Positions 10,765-22,114 of a stretch of DNA of 64,000 bases are shown here, in pieces (position 1 is the first letter of the stretch; the number at the start of each line of letters is the position of its first letter). The notes under the pieces were generated by a model, which was given only the letters and a program-made list of their open reading frames with translations, was not told the origin of the DNA and did no database searches. The translations under genes were made by a program, and so were the position numbers. Origin of the DNA: Gigaspora rosea (taxonomy: Eukaryota > Glomeromycota > Glomeromycetes > Diversisporales > Gigasporaceae); NCBI GenBank assembly GCA_003550325.1, contig QKWP01001215.1:1-64000 (forward strand). The letters run 5' to 3'.

Positions 10765-11099
10765 AGGCTTAAGTGGTGTTGCGAAGGTTGGTGGTATGTT
10801 GCGAAGTTGCAAAGTTGTTGAAAGTTGTAAAAACAACAATGTTGATTGATGATCCATTGTTTACTTTTATGGTAAAATTTAATATCACCACAGGTGATCA
10901 TTACTGCTCATATGTTCAGCCAATCGAATTGCAGGATCTCATGTAATCAAAACAATAAAGAAGCAAAGAAAAAATCCAAAAAATCTTTAATAGGAAATAT
11001 TTTACTATGATAACAAGTCTTCGGGCAATAAGTAAAAATTCTTAGCATTAAATTTTATACATAAACAAATCCTTCTAACCCAGACCCTACCAGACCCTA
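10765..11099. other. Gene-free stretch with a GTTGCGAAG motif cluster
   Basis: Bases 10775-10850 hold repeats of GTTGCGAAGTTG and GAAAGTTGTAAAAAC. At 10882 ATCACCACAGGTGATCAT resembles sequences at 12918 and, inverted, at 12413 and 13232. These are probably ends of one TIR family. No coding sequence is seen. Confidence 0.45.
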
Positions 11100-12381
11100 A
11101 GGGAGCTTCCAGAAATTAGCTGATTTTTGTTTACTATGAGTCCACCTCACCCCTACTCCACCCACCCACACCTGATACCCCAATTAACCAATCAGATTTT
11201 ATGATTATTAAAAAGTTAAATATAATATTTAATAGTAAATAACTTTTGACCTACTAGACTAAATTTGATGATTTAACTACCAAAATGATCCTCTCAATGA
11301 GAGAATTCTAGCGAGCCCAAAATAATTAAAATCCAATCACAGGATTCTGTGATTGGAATAGATTTGTGTTACTATAAAAGTTCCATAATTTATTAAATAT
11401 TATAACCTATTTATAGTAATACAAATTTATTTCGATCTTAGGATCCTGTAATTGGATTTTAATGATTTTGAGCTTGTTAGAATTCTCTCATTGAGGGGAT
11501 CATTTTGGTAATAAAATCATCAAAATTGGCCCAGTAGATCAGAAGTTATTAACAATTAAAAATTAATTTTTAATTGTTATTAACTTTTGATCTACTAGGC
11601 CAATTTTAATGATTTTACTACCAAAATAATCCTCACAATGAGTGAATTCTAACAAGCTCAAATCATTAAAATCTAATCACAGGATCCTGTGATTGGAATA
11701 GATTTGTATTGCTATAAAAGTTATATAATTTATTAAATAATTATAATCCATTTATAGCAACACAAATTTATTTCGATCACAGGATCCTGTGATTGGGTTT
11801 TAACAATTTTGGGCTTGTTAGAATTCTCTCATTGTGAGGATCATTTTGGTAGTAAAATCATCGAAATTGGCCCAGTAGATCAGAAGCTATTAACAATTAA
11901 TATTAATTTTTAATTGTTAATAACTTATGATCTACTAGGCCAATTTTGATAATTTTACTACCAAAATGATCCTACAATGAGAGGATTCTAACAAGCCCAA
12001 AATTATTAAAATCCAATTACACAATCCAAAGATCGAAATAAATTTGTGTTGCTATAAATAGGTTATAATTATTTAATAAATTATAGAACTTTATAGTAAT
12101 ACAAATCTATTCTGATCACAGGATCCTGTGATTGGATTTTAACTATTTTGGGCTCACTAGAACCCTCTCATTGAGAGAATCATTTTGGTAGTTGAATCAT
12201 CAAATTTGGCCCAGTAGTTCAAAAGTTATTAATTATCAAATATTATTAATTAATCTATAATTTTGGTCAAAAATGATTTTGCTACTTTGGCCGAAATTAT
12301 GAAATTTTGGCCGGAATTACACCTGATACTTTAGCTGACCCACCCACCCACCCAGAAATTAGCTGATTTCTGGAAGCTCCC
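11100..12381. mobile_element. 1.28-kb foldback element built of nested palindromes
   Basis: Terminal repeats GGGAGCTTCCAGAAATTAGC and, reversed, GGGAGCTTCCAGAAATCAGC are flanked by TA at 11098-11099 and 12382-12383. The interior is three or four successive ~340-bp palindromic blocks. Each has a core AATCACAGGATCCTGTGATT, arms with CTCTCATTGAGAGGATCATT, and joints of AATTAAAAATTAATTTTTAATT. A TA target and long inverted ends suggest a Tc1/mariner-type foldback element without coding capacity. A short relative is the perfect hairpin at 29027-29108. Confidence 0.75.
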
Positions 12382-12914
12382 TAACTCTAAATCTTTATTA
12401 AAAATTTATAATTATACGATGATGATCACTTGTGATAAATTAGCAGGTTGTGCTTTATGTAACTAATGACTTCGCTACTAACACAATATAGAGTAAAAAT
12501 CATACTTATTTTTTAAAAAAAATTTAATAAATATTTAATAATTTTTAAAAAAAATTTAATAAATGTTTAATAATTTTCATAATTTTTTAAAAAAATTTAA
12601 TAATTGTGCATATATTTGTTGCGAAAAACACAAAATAATATTATTACAAATTTTAAAATATAATGTATAATATAAATATAAAATTTTAAAATTGCGAAAT
12701 TTTGTGAAATCCTGCGAAATCTTTCGAAAATATTGTAAAAACTTTTAAATATTTGCAAAAAGCATTAAGAATAATTTAGTAGTGTTCTTTTAATATAAAA
12801 TTTAGTCCTACGTTCTTTAAATAAAAAAATATTAGAACAATTATGGAAACCAATATATCGTCTCCACAATTTAGAAGTTACTTGAACTGGATTTTGTGTT
12901 ATATTAATGGAAAT

Positions 12915-13262
12915 TGCTAATTTACACCACAGGTGATTATCATCTGTAGTCAATTTACCAATTAAAATTCAGGATCAGATGTAACATGTAAATCAATTTT
13001 TGTTTAACAAAAACAAAAAATTTTTTAAAAAATTGCTAAAATTGCTACTAATCTAAAATTTTGTTTATGAAACTACTTTTTTTTCTGCAAAAAAAAAAAA
13101 TTTCTCACTAAATTTTACTATATATAAAGCCCCATCCTAATCTCTAACCTTTACCTTTACCCTAATATTAAAGAAATTTAATTTTTATTTAATAAAAGTT
13201 GTTTGTTTTGTTTATTTTTTTATGCATTGCAGATCACAAGTGATAATTACCTGTGGTGATTA
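12915..13262. mobile_element. ~350-bp element with ACACCACAGGTGATTATC-like inverted ends
   Basis: The left end CACCACAGGTGATTATCA and the reversed right end CACCACAGGTAATTATCACT are similar over about 20 bp. The interior has an A-run and a CCTAATCTCTAACC stretch. There is no clear target duplication, so limits are tentative. Confidence 0.4.
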
Positions 13263-13297
13263 TTATATTTGCTGCGAAACAAATTTTAATTATTTCA

Positions 13298-13390
13298 CAT
13301 TTTTTTGAGAAATGGCAAAATTATATATAAGGTATAATAATAANCATTTTTTTGAGAAATGGCAAAATTATATATAAGGTATAATAATAA
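13298..13390. repeat. 46-bp duplicated overlap around a single N
   Basis: Bases 13298-13343 and 13345-13390 are identical, with one N at 13344 between them. This is the pattern of two contig ends joined without merging their overlap. Confidence 0.85.
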
Positions 13391-13466
13391 ATAAATATAA
13401 AATTTTAAACAGCTCTTTTTTCACCATGGCTTTTCTCCACAAGTTGATCTAAATATCGTAAATTTC

Positions 13467-13535
13467 AGTTTGATTACCTTGATTAGTTTGATCACCTTGA
13501 TTAGTTTGACCACCTTGATCAGTTTGACCACCGGT
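13467..13535. repeat. Short TTGATCA-CC minisatellite
   Basis: About three 24-bp units of the form ACCTTGATTAGTTTGATC, ending at ACCGGTTCC. Confidence 0.6.
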
Positions 13536-13739
13536 TCCTTGGCTAAAATTGCAAAATTTTGTGAAATCCGCGAACTCTAGCAAAATCTTGTAAAAACTTT
13601 TAAATATTTGTAAAAAGCTTGATTATATTATTAAGAATAATTTAGTAGTGTTCTTTCAGTATAAAATTTAGATATAGATTTATTAAAACAACTTACTTAT
13701 TCCTACGTTCTTTAGATAAAAAAAATATTAGAACAATTA

Positions 13740-15640
13740 CATTCACCAATTATCCAATTATTTTATTGAATTTTTAGCTTTAATAAACAAAGATTATCGT
13801 AATGAATTAAATAATTTAAAATGAATTAAATAATTTAAAAAAATAATTGATTTAATACATTTCTAATAACTTCGCATAATTTTGAAATGTTTCGAAATTA
13901 ATTAAAGTATATTGTAACAAATTGAAAGTTGATGATATAAAAACTATTATTTATTGTTTACTATTTATGGCAAAAAATTTAATAAGAATTTTCGTTTTTC
14001 AAAAATTGATTGTATTTCAAAATTGGCAAGACAATAATACCTTTTATACTATTTCATGGTTTCACATGCATGTTCAGTGAACTTCTACGTGGTCTAATAT
14101 TAGTCTAATGCAGATAATTTCGAAATGTTTAATAAATGCACATAAATTCGCAAATATGCTGTGAAAATTAAATAAATAAAATTTGTAACTTTTCCAGAAT
14201 GCCAAAATTGCGCTAGTTAAGTTTATTTAATCAGTGGGCTGTACTTAGTGAATTGCTCGTCTAAAAAATCTTCACCCTGCAACCTGGGTAAAACAGGTCA
14301 GTTAAAAAAAGGCTCCACTAGGTCATCTAACAGGTCACCTGTTAGATATGCTGTGCAAAATTAGAATCGTCATTTAACGATGTTAGGTAATTTTTGGATA
14401 ATGATATGGCGCAGGAAACCTTAACTCGCCAATATAATTGATGACTTTAAAATCTATTAACTCTTTAAAAAACTAAAATTTTAAAAAACTAACTGGTAAT
14501 TTTGTTCTTTAATACAAGTTTTATAAAATTACCAGTCAGATTTTAAAAATATAACCTCTATAAGAAGTTAATAGCTTTTAAAGTTAAATTATTTTTATAT
14601 TAAAAATAAAAATTGAAACGTATATGATTTTTAAATTTGACCAATCAAAAACTTTGATTTTTATTATAAAAAAATTTTTGACCAATCAAAATTCAAATTT
14701 AAATAATAAATTTTTTTAAAAAAATTTTTAATTAGATTTGTATTACCTATTATAGCAATTTGATTGGCTAATTAAGGTTACACTGCATATACAAAATTGA
14801 AACAATGTCTATTTAAGCTTTCCTGCACCATAGTAATTGGATCTTGAATTGTGTTCAAAATCACAGTTTAAAAAAAATAACTCAGATAATTAAGTCACTT
14901 AACAATCTAAAATAAAACAACAATACAAATTACGGGGTTTAATTGTTCGATCAATAAGGTAATCAATGAGTATTTAAAAAGGTGAGTTAACCTGCATCAC
15001 CCCACTTGCGGGTGACTCGGGTGATACTCAATTCATTTAATCTTGGTATTCTTTTCTCGTTTCATATATCATAATGTGACCAACGACTTCTCTGTAATAC
15101 TATATAGAGTAAAATTAATCAATAGCATTAATTTTACTTAAAAAAATTTAATAAATGTTTAATAATGTACATAAATTCGCAAATATGCTGTGAAAATTAG
15201 ATAAATGAAATTTGATGACTTTTAATTATTTCGAGAAATTACAAAGTGTTTTTATCATTTATTCCAGAATGCCAAAATTGTGCTAGTTAAGTTCATTCGA
15301 TCAGTGGGCTATACTTATGCTTGGTATTCTTCTCTCATTGTTTCATATGCCATAACGTGGCCAACGACTTCTCTGTTAATACTATGTAAAATTAATTAAT
15401 TTTCTTAATAAATGATTAATAATAGTACATATATTCGCAGATATGCTGTGAAATTAAATAAATGAAATTTGATAAATTTTAATTATTTTGCATTTTTTTT
15501 TGAGAAATTGCAAAGTATTTAAGATTATCGTAATAAATTGAATAATTTAAATAATAATGTATTTAATAAATTTTTAATTTTTTCGCATAATTTCAAAATT
15601 AATTAAAGTATATCATAACGAATTGAATAATTTTTAAATT
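13740..15640. repeat. Partly duplicated gene-free region
   Basis: Several direct copies of one ~290-bp sequence occur. CATAAATTCGCAAATATGCTGTG is at about 14141, 15169 and 15430 (altered). CCAGAATGCCAAAATTG.GCTAGTTAAG is at 14194 and 15264. GGTATTCTTCTCTC with CCAACGACTTCTCTG is at 15045 and 15331. Each is a truncated copy of the same dispersed repeat. A short palindrome ATCTAACAGGT.ACCTGTTAGAT sits at 14324-14346. No coding sequence is seen. Confidence 0.6.
14407..14830. mobile_element. 424-bp TA-flanked MITE with inner hairpin
   Basis: Ends TGGCGCAGGAAACCTTAA and, reversed, TGGTGCAGGAAAGCTTAAA, with TA at 14405-14406 and 14831-14832. Inside, 14443-14585 forms its own hairpin (GACTTTAAAATCTATTAACT against AAGTTAATAGCTTTTAAAGT). 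Confidence 0.65.
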
Positions 15641-15956
15641 AAATATTTATTGAACTTATACATAAATTTTAATTATTTCGAATTATTTCGCATTGTTTTG
15701 AAATATTTTTATGAAACATAATTTTCAATAAATGCCAATATAATAAATTAAATACTTTAGTTTAATTTAAAATATAAACAGAATTTCTATACTTTCAAAA
15801 AGATATAAATATGATTAAAAACTTCTTTATTTCTTTTATAAAAAATTTTATTTCCAAATATCTTTAAAATTTTAAATCAAATTTAAATTATTTTATCTTA
15901 GAATATAAATTATACTATTTCTCTTTAAATATCAAATATAATCCTAATCTCATAAA

Positions 15957-16805
15957 ATGTTTAGCTTCATATGTTCTATCTGCAGACGTACTTTCTCATT
16001 ATCAAATGGATTGAATAAACGTATATATGTCCAAGTGTCTTAATACTGTTAAAGATGTTCCAGTTTTTACCAAAAGTGCTGAGAGATTTCACAAGTCATC
16101 GCTTTTTGATGAATTCCTTCAAGATGATATTAATGAAGACCAATTAGATATTGGATATTCTACTTCCTCTAAAACCCCTAAAAAAATTTCATTTAAAGAT
16201 ATTAACTTTAGCAATCCTGTGCAAAATATTAATTTAGAAAGTAATATTGCAAATTTATCTAATAATAATAATTTGACTGAGAATTTAAAAAATATGTCTT
16301 TTGAATTAGAGGATAACACATATTCAAAAAATTTTGAAGTCGATCCTAATACTAATATTCTTGATGAATTTGAAAATACTTCACAAGATTATCGTGAATT
16401 ATCTGATGATATTTCAGTTAGCACAGTTATTTAAAGATATGCGAAATCATTCATCTGATAATTAAAATCAAGAATATAATAAATTTCTTAATGAAGCTTA
16501 TGCTGATTTAATGGTTTTGGCAACAAAATATAAACTAAGTAATGCAGCTAGAAATGCGATTATCTCATTCTTTAATAAGCATTCAAATCATTCCAAATCT
16601 CCATTACCAAAAAATATTAAACAAGGAAAACTATTTATAAATAATATAAAATCTAATTTGTCATATATGAAAACTAAAGTATTGTATTGGATCATGATAA
16701 TACTGAGTATTTCTTATATCATATGCCATTAATGAGTTGCATTCAAATATATTAGAAATTCCTGATATATTTCAAACTTTTGCACTTGAATATGAAGAAT
16801 TATAT
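15957..16805 (+). pseudogene. Zinc-finger transposon gene remnant (Plavaka/CMC-like, tentative)
   Basis: ATG at 15957 opens with a C2H2/C2HC-like finger (CSICRRTFSLSNGLNK, then KCLNTV after a frameshift at about 16030). A Ser/Asn/Asp-rich linker (16060-16420) follows. Next comes a block with FLNEAYADLMVLATKYKLSN, AARNAIISFFNKHSNHSKS and PLPKNIKQGKLFINN, then EYFLYHMPLMSCIQ and FQTFALEYEELYKTT. An N-terminal finger plus this block resembles the zinc-finger-containing N-terminus of Plavaka/KDZ-type (CMC) transposon proteins abundant in arbuscular mycorrhizal fungi. That assignment is from memory of the family. Breaks: frameshifts near 16030, 16425, 16690 and 16753, and a TAA at about 16469. The reading ends where a TA-flanked element was inserted at 16813. 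No DDE core is present. Confidence 0.5.
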
Positions 16806-16812
16806 AAAACTA

Positions 16813-17960
16813 CAGTTGCCTCTCTCTTATTGGAACAGGCCGTCCCAAGAGATTTTGTTCGGTATAGAGAAAGTTCGTAATATAAAATTTCTCTTTCTAA
16901 ACCGAACTCTAATAAAAATTCGGTATATAAAGAGTTACTAATAAATTTTTTTTCTTACTAAGTTAACGATACATGTCCACTAATTTAAAGTTGTAGAGCT
17001 CGTCGAGACGCAGCTAACAATGGTTAGATCATCCAAATCGGCCAAGTGGATGGCGAGATATCGTCGAAAAATGATTGGCCGACTATATAAAAATCCGTGA
17101 CGGAAATTTCATATGAAAATCACTATAGGCGAAATGTGCGCGTGCTCCATCTAAAACTTTTTTTCTTACTAAGTTAACGATACATGCCCACTAATTGAAA
17201 GTTGTAGAGTTCGTCGAGGCGCATCTAACGGTGGTTAGATCATCCAAATCGGCCCGGTGAATAGCGAGATATCGTCGAAAAACGATTGGCCGACTATATA
17301 AAATCTCTATGTAAACAAATATTGGTATACATAGAGATTTTATATAGTCGGCCAATCGTTTTTCGACGATATCGCGCCATCTACTGGATCGATTTGGATG
17401 ATCTAACCACCGTTAGATGCGCCTCGACGAGCTCTATAACTTTCAATTAGTGGACATGTATCATTAACTTAGTAAGAAAAAACGTTTTAGATGGCGCATG
17501 TGCACATTGTGCCTATAGTGATTTTCATATGAGATTTCCGTCACAGATTTTTATATAGTCGGCCAATCGTTTTTCGACGATATCTCGCCATCCACTGGGC
17601 CAATTTGATGATCTAACCACCGTTAGAAGCGTCTCGATGAGCTCTACAACTTTCAATTAGTGGACATGTATCGTTAACTTAGTAAGAAAAAAAAATTTAG
17701 ATGGAAGACGCCTCTTCGCCTATTCTCCAGTGAATATCAATTAATTATATAAATAAATTTTATTCGTAATATAAAATAAATTTAATTAAATAAAAAATTA
17801 AATGTACTGATTAACTTGAGTTCGGATCTGGAATAGAAAATTTACTATGCTAATTTGGTATATCCAGAGGAAATATATATAAAAATATTTGTTCTGAAAG
17901 TTTTAGTTCGGATTATCAAGAGTCTGGTATATAGAGGGCTGGATTAGAGAGAGGCAACTG
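16813..17960. mobile_element. 1148-bp Tc1/mariner-type element interrupting the zinc-finger remnant
   Basis: Ends CAGTTGCCTCTCTCTTATTG and, reversed, CAGTTGCCTCTCTCTAATCC, with TA at 16811-16812 and 17961-17962. A CAGT start and TA target fit the pogo/Tc1 group. There is no transposase frame. Most of the interior is the large palindrome described next, so this is a non-autonomous nested element. Confidence 0.85.
16946..17695. repeat. 750-bp giant palindrome with doubled arms
   Basis: Left arm 16946-17313 and right arm 17327-17695 are inverted copies about a centre near 17319 (CTCTATGTA against TACATAGAG). Each arm is itself a direct duplication of a ~211-bp unit. The unit carries TTCTTACTAAGTTAACGATA, GTTGTAGAG.TCGTCGAG, GGTTAGATCATCCAAATCGG and ATATCGTCGAAAAACGATTG. 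The result is an a-a'-a'-a foldback of higher G+C content than its surroundings. A degenerate shorter relative is at 21555-21860. Confidence 0.85.
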
Positions 17961-17962
17961 TA

Positions 17963-18600
17963 TATGAAACTACTCTTAGAATTCTAACAAAAAAAATTTC
18001 TTGCAAAATTTTACTATAAAAACCCCCACTCGCCCATGCACACAATCTATACCTCACCCTAACCCTATCCAATGAAAAAACAGGTTATTTTAATTGTTTT
18101 GATTTTACATTACACCTGATTTTATGATCTGCAGAGGTGCGACAACATCGCATGTGCGGTGTATAAATTATTTCATTGTTAAAAAATGAATTTTTAAAGT
18201 TGTTTTAGAGTGTATACTAAAAATTTGGTTGTGCACGATGTTTTATTTTTAGAAAATTAATGTTTTTATATCTTTTTTTTTTAAGGTAAGATCATACCTT
18301 GAAGATTTTTTATTAAGTATATGTTTGTATATATTATATAATACAATATTATAATATTTTAAATATTACATACTCAGAGCTTTCTATAATCCATCTTCTG
18401 TACAAACTGGATTTTTGGACTACTTCCTATATTTTTATTTGCTATTTACTATATTTCTCTCTTTTCTTATAGTGCTAATTCTATACTTTTAAGTAAATGC
18501 AAGGGCCTTGTTCAGATGATCGTAACCTTACAGTTACTTCCTAAACCTTGGTGTTCTGAGATTACCCATATGCTAGCAGAGAGGTACTTGCACAATACTT
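17963..18600. other. Gene-free stretch; copy of 13058-13165
   Basis: Bases 17963-18090 match 13058-13165 in direct orientation (TATGAAACTAC, then AATTTCT..AAATTTTACTATA, then a C-rich CACCCTAACCCTA-like tract). The rest has no recognised feature. Confidence 0.5.
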
Positions 18601-18802
18601 TACTAGGGGTGAGATCAACTATGTAAATTGAAATTATATATAGATGTATATCAAAATTTATATATAAATTTTTTTATGCATAATGTAAATTACAATTTTT
18701 ATTATAATTAAATAGTAAATTTCAAATAGATATAGGGGTGAGCTAGTAAAAAGGAACAAATTTATCTAATAAATTTGTCACTTTTTTACTGACTTACCCT
18801 AT

Positions 18803-19037
18803 ATATAGCATTAACAATATTATATTTCAAAATTAAACCTTTGTAAAACCTAATATCAGACCTTTGTTAACAAAGTTATATTTTTTTTTTGCATTTGAAT
18901 ATAAAAATTTAAAAATTGTAGTAGAATTTTGAATTTTTTATATTCAAATGCAAAAAATAAAAATATAACTTTGTTAACAAATATTTGATATTAGGCCTTG
19001 CAAAGGTTTTATCTTGAAATATAATAGTGTTACCATA
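18803..19037. mobile_element. 235-bp palindromic MITE
   Basis: Arms of about 105 bp (AATATTATATTTCAAAATTA, then CCTAATATCAGACCTTTGTT, AACAAAGTTATA..TGCATTTGAATATAAA) are mirrored by 18935-19037. Only short A/T-rich loop sequence lies between. Confidence 0.7.
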
Positions 19038-19039
19038 TA

Positions 19040-19796
19040 TTGCTGAAAATAAGCTATCTTTTAAAATAAGCTCTTCCTAGTTTTGATACAAAACGTAAAA
19101 ATGCCTTTGATCTAAAAATAAGCTACCCTTTGTCACACCAAAAGATAATTAACAAAATTTTAGTTCTAAAAATAAGCTACCCCTACGATTAATGAATGTT
19201 GTCTACATAGTAAAGTATAAATTTTACTAAGCAAATCGATTAAAGTCATATAAGTAAACTTATTCAGCAGATCAAAATACGCATATTCTAAAAATTTCAT
19301 ATAAATCAGAGAACTTTTTATTATTTGACATTTAATTTTTACGTTCAACAGTTTTTTTTAAAAAAAGCTGTTAAAAGTAAAAATTAATTTCAAATAATAA
19401 AAAGTTCTCCAATTTATATAAATTTTCAGGATATACATATTTAGATTTGCTAAACAAGTTTACTTATGCGACTTTAATTGATTTGCTTAGTAAAATTTAG
19501 ACTTTACTATGTAGTGATTATAATCGATTGACCAAAAATCTCTTTATAAATTATCTCTGATTTTTTTCTGCATATTTATTTATTGTTTATAACATATTTA
19601 TTTATTGTCTACAGCATATTTATTTATTGTCTACAGCATATTTGTTTATTTATTTTACTTATTAGAGGTTTGTATTCAAAAATAAGCTATTTCTTTGTTG
19701 TACTTTAAATTATTTAAAATAATAAATAACCCAAAAATAAGCTACACACAGTTTTTTTTGTTAAAAATTGGCAAAAAAAGGTAGCTTATTGTTGGA
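19040..19796. mobile_element. ~750-bp element with AAAATAAGCTAC motifs, host of a nested palindrome
   Basis: GAAAATAAGCTATC near the left end and its complement GGTAGCTTATT near the right end suggest terminal repeats. The motif AAAATAAGCTACC recurs internally (about 19119, 19169, 19677, 19733). The middle is occupied by the palindromic MITE at 19206-19511. A trinucleotide-style TTTATTTATTG run lies at 19575-19660. Confidence 0.45.
19206..19511. mobile_element. 306-bp palindromic MITE (CATAGTAAAG family), copy 1
   Basis: Ends CATAGTAAAGTATAAATTTT and, reversed, CATAGTAAAGTCTAAATTTT, with TA at 19204-19205 and 19512-19513. Nearly the whole element is an inverted repeat. A second copy of the same family, also TA-flanked, is at 60554-60862. 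Confidence 0.8.
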
Positions 19797-19809
19797 ACAT
19801 ATAGTAAGG

Positions 19810-20622
19810 CAGAACCCCGAACAATCTATATGAGATTATATTTGAGCCTCATAGTAAAAATTTTTTTAGTTAGCACTTTTGATTTGGTATATAAGCTATA
19901 TTTCAAACATTAAATTGAACTTTTACTTATCTTTACCTTTTTTTGAAATATAATGTTTCTAAAAAAAAATAGAACATTCTCTAAAAAACAAAAAAAAACA
20001 GAACATTCTCTAAAAAACAAAAAAAAAAACAGAACGTTCTCTAAAAAACAAAAAAAAAAACAGAATGTTCTCTAAAAAAACAAAATGTTCTCTAAAAAAA
20101 AAAAAAAAATAAAAAAGAAAAAAAATAAAAAAACAGAATATCCTCTAAAAAAAAAAAAAACAGACTGTTCTTAAAAAAAACCAAATAGTTCTCTAAAAAA
20201 AAAAAAAAACTCCCTCCAAAAGTTCAAAATCTTTTAAACCAGTTTGTTCCATAATAACCAAGGATCACAAATATATATTCCACAAAATGTATAAAAAACT
20301 TAAAAAAAAAAGCCATTTTGATTTATTTTTATCCAATTTTTACATTTTTCTGATTTTTGCATTTTTGCATTTTTGTATTTATTACTTGCCAGGTTACTAT
20401 TATGGGCCGAATTTTTCATTAGCATATTTTAATTAAATATAAGATTTATACTGTAGAAATACCCCATTAGCATTCTTTTAAATATACCTTTTTTGCTATT
20501 TAGCTGTTTTCAAATATAACCTTTTTATTTAATATCTAATTTTCAAATATAACCTTTTTTAAAAAATGGGCCTCTATTAGCAATTTTCAAATATAATCTT
20601 ACATAGATTATTCGGGATCCTG
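19810..20622. mobile_element. 813-bp hAT-like non-autonomous element, copy 1
   Basis: Ends CAGAACCCCGAACAATCTAT and, reversed, CAGGATCCCGAATAATCTAT. GTAAGG precedes the left end and GTAAGGCT follows the right end. This is consistent with an 8-bp target duplication that lost two bases on the left. The interior includes repeated TTTCAAATATAACCTTTT and a tandem A-rich array (19955-20215). Copy 2 is at 23360-24147. Confidence 0.65.
19955..20215. repeat. Tandem ~33-bp A-rich minisatellite
   Basis: Eight or so units of the form CAGAACATTCTCTAAAAAAC followed by an A-run. The A-run lengths vary, and may partly reflect sequencing error. Confidence 0.75.
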
Positions 20623-20639
20623 GTAAGGCTATATATATC

Positions 20640-21450
20640 TATCTAAAATTTACTATCTAATTGTCTGAAGCGTAGCAAGGGTGTTTTTACTTGTACACCA
20701 TTTCATGCAATGTCTGTTAAAGATAACCAATCAAACTTTTAGATTAGGTAATACAACATATCTCTGCATATCATAACAAAAAAACATATATATATATTAT
20801 TGCTTCGGATATCTATCAGCTCCTGATAACCTAGTTATAATAAAAATTGTGATCTATATCATGCATTAAAAAAATACACATATAAAATTTGATATATATC
20901 TATATATAATTTTGATTTATATAGTTGATCTTGCCCCAATGCTTCATCTATCAACTTTCAGTAGTCTATCATATATTACTGCAGATATGCTATCTGAATT
21001 AGTTAGCAAATACTTTCTTTAAAGATAAATAAGCACTGGCTATATTGTATAACTAGCCTGAGTAAGAACCACACTATTCTTAGCTATTCTTAGCAAGCTA
21101 GCCCTTACTTCTTCTATGTACACAGCTACTTCCAACTGGATTTTATAATATATTCTGTACTACTTCTAACTTCTTGTAAAGCAGTTGGTGTTCTACTACT
21201 GCTGCTTAGACCAGAGAGCTTTATTTTATATATAGTACTTTTCATCAAATAGTTTATTATTTTGTTCATATTTTCAATTCATAGATCTACCTTTATAGTA
21301 GTAACTTTTTTCCAATTTAGATTTGGTACTAGTGCCAGATGTTTTTTATTTAATTTAGGCCAATTCTTTACTACAGATTTTTTTGTATTTGCCACTTTTC
21401 TCATCACTTAGGTTTATGTTACAGTTGTTTCACTTTTTTAATTAAAATCC
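20640..21450. other. Gene-free stretch
   Basis: No element boundaries are seen apart from the inverted-repeat end at 20882-20945. On the minus strand, 21425-21290 reads as a short Lys/Asn-rich frame (KVANTKKSVVKNWPKLNKKH) that stops soon after. It could be a decayed coding scrap but matches nothing I recognise. Confidence 0.4.
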
Positions 21451-21451
21451 C

Positions 21452-21947
21452 TAAGACCACCTTAATTGATGATCTGGATAAGATCAGCATTATTACTATT
21501 TGGGACAATAGTAAATTTTGGGGATAAGTACAATATAAACATTTATTACATGCTAAAATCTGACAACTGTAACTATGAAAAAAGATTTTTTTATTAAGTT
21601 AACAGCTCAAGCCACTTAATTGAAAGTTGTAGAGCTTACTGAAATGCATCTAATATTATATAAAATTCTATGTAAACAACACAGAAATTTTATATAGTCA
21701 GCCAATCGTTTTTTACTGATATCTCAATATACACTAGACCGATTTGAATGATCTAGCTACCATTAGATATGTCTCAGTGAGCTCTACAATTTTCAATTAA
21801 TTGATTTGAGCTATTAACTTAATAAAAAATTCTTTTTCATAGTCATGGTTGTCAGATTTCAGTATATATAAAAAATATTGTAATTTCTTCCAAATTCTAA
21901 TATAAAAATAGAGCTGATCTTATTCAAATCAGTAATTAAGGTTGTTA
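21452..21947. mobile_element. ~496-bp MITE with nested foldback
   Basis: Outer ends TAAGACCACCTTAATTGATG, then GGATAAGATCAGC, and, reversed, TAACAACCTTAATTACTGAT, then GAATAAGATCAGCTC, are inverted repeats of about 38 bp. They enclose the foldback element at 21555-21860. Confidence 0.65.
21555..21860. mobile_element. 306-bp foldback element, relative of the giant palindrome
   Basis: Ends AAATCTGACAACTGTAACTA and, reversed, AAATCTGACAACCATGACTA. The interior is a shortened, degenerate version of the 16946-17695 palindrome: TTATTAAGTTAACAGCTCAA, GAAAGTTGTAGAGCTTACTG, centre TTCTATGTAAAC, and mirrored CAGCCAATCGTTTTT. Confidence 0.7.
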
Positions 21948-22114
21948 GCACTATCTTGTTCTTGCCACCATGAAATTACTCATACAATCTTCATGTAACT
22001 AAACTGTTATCTGTGGTTCCAACCCTTTATAATAGATTTCTTTCCAGAAATTCCTAAACCAAATTTGTACTTTACTTAGATTTTTACAGGGCCTTGTATC
22101 TAAATTTTTCTAGA

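Larger units (their letters stand above)
12690..13740 (+). repeat. Direct repeat pair flanking a ~700-bp insertion
   Basis: Bases 12690-12842 and 13546-13740 are direct copies. Both read AAAATTG..GAAATTTTGTGAAATCC, then TTAAGAATAATTTAGTAGTG, then a CCTACGTTCTTT..ATATTAGAACAATTA tail. The second copy has a 40-bp insertion. Confidence 0.7.
18604..20945. repeat. ~62-bp inverted repeat pair 2.3 kb apart
   Basis: Bases 18604-18665 (GGGGTGAGATCAACTATGTA, then AAATTGAAATTATATATAGA) and the reverse complement of 20882-20945 (GGGGCAAGATCAACTATATA, then AATCAAAATTATATATAGAT) match over about 62 bp. They may be the ends of one 2.3-kb composite element holding the smaller elements between them, or two solo copies in opposite orientation. 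Confidence 0.5.

Noticed and set aside
13110..13165. CCTAATCTCTAACCTTTACC and similar CTAACCCTAACC tracts (also 18045, 29560) as interstitial telomere repeats
   Set aside because: Only one to three imperfect units each, located inside dispersed elements; no regular TTAGGG run.
18490..18600. Possible second tRNA-like/SINE sequence on the minus strand (TAGCATATGGG, later GGTTACGATC)
   Set aside because: The A-box match is fair, but the B-box-like part has an insertion and no cloverleaf can be drawn. Too weak to list as a feature.
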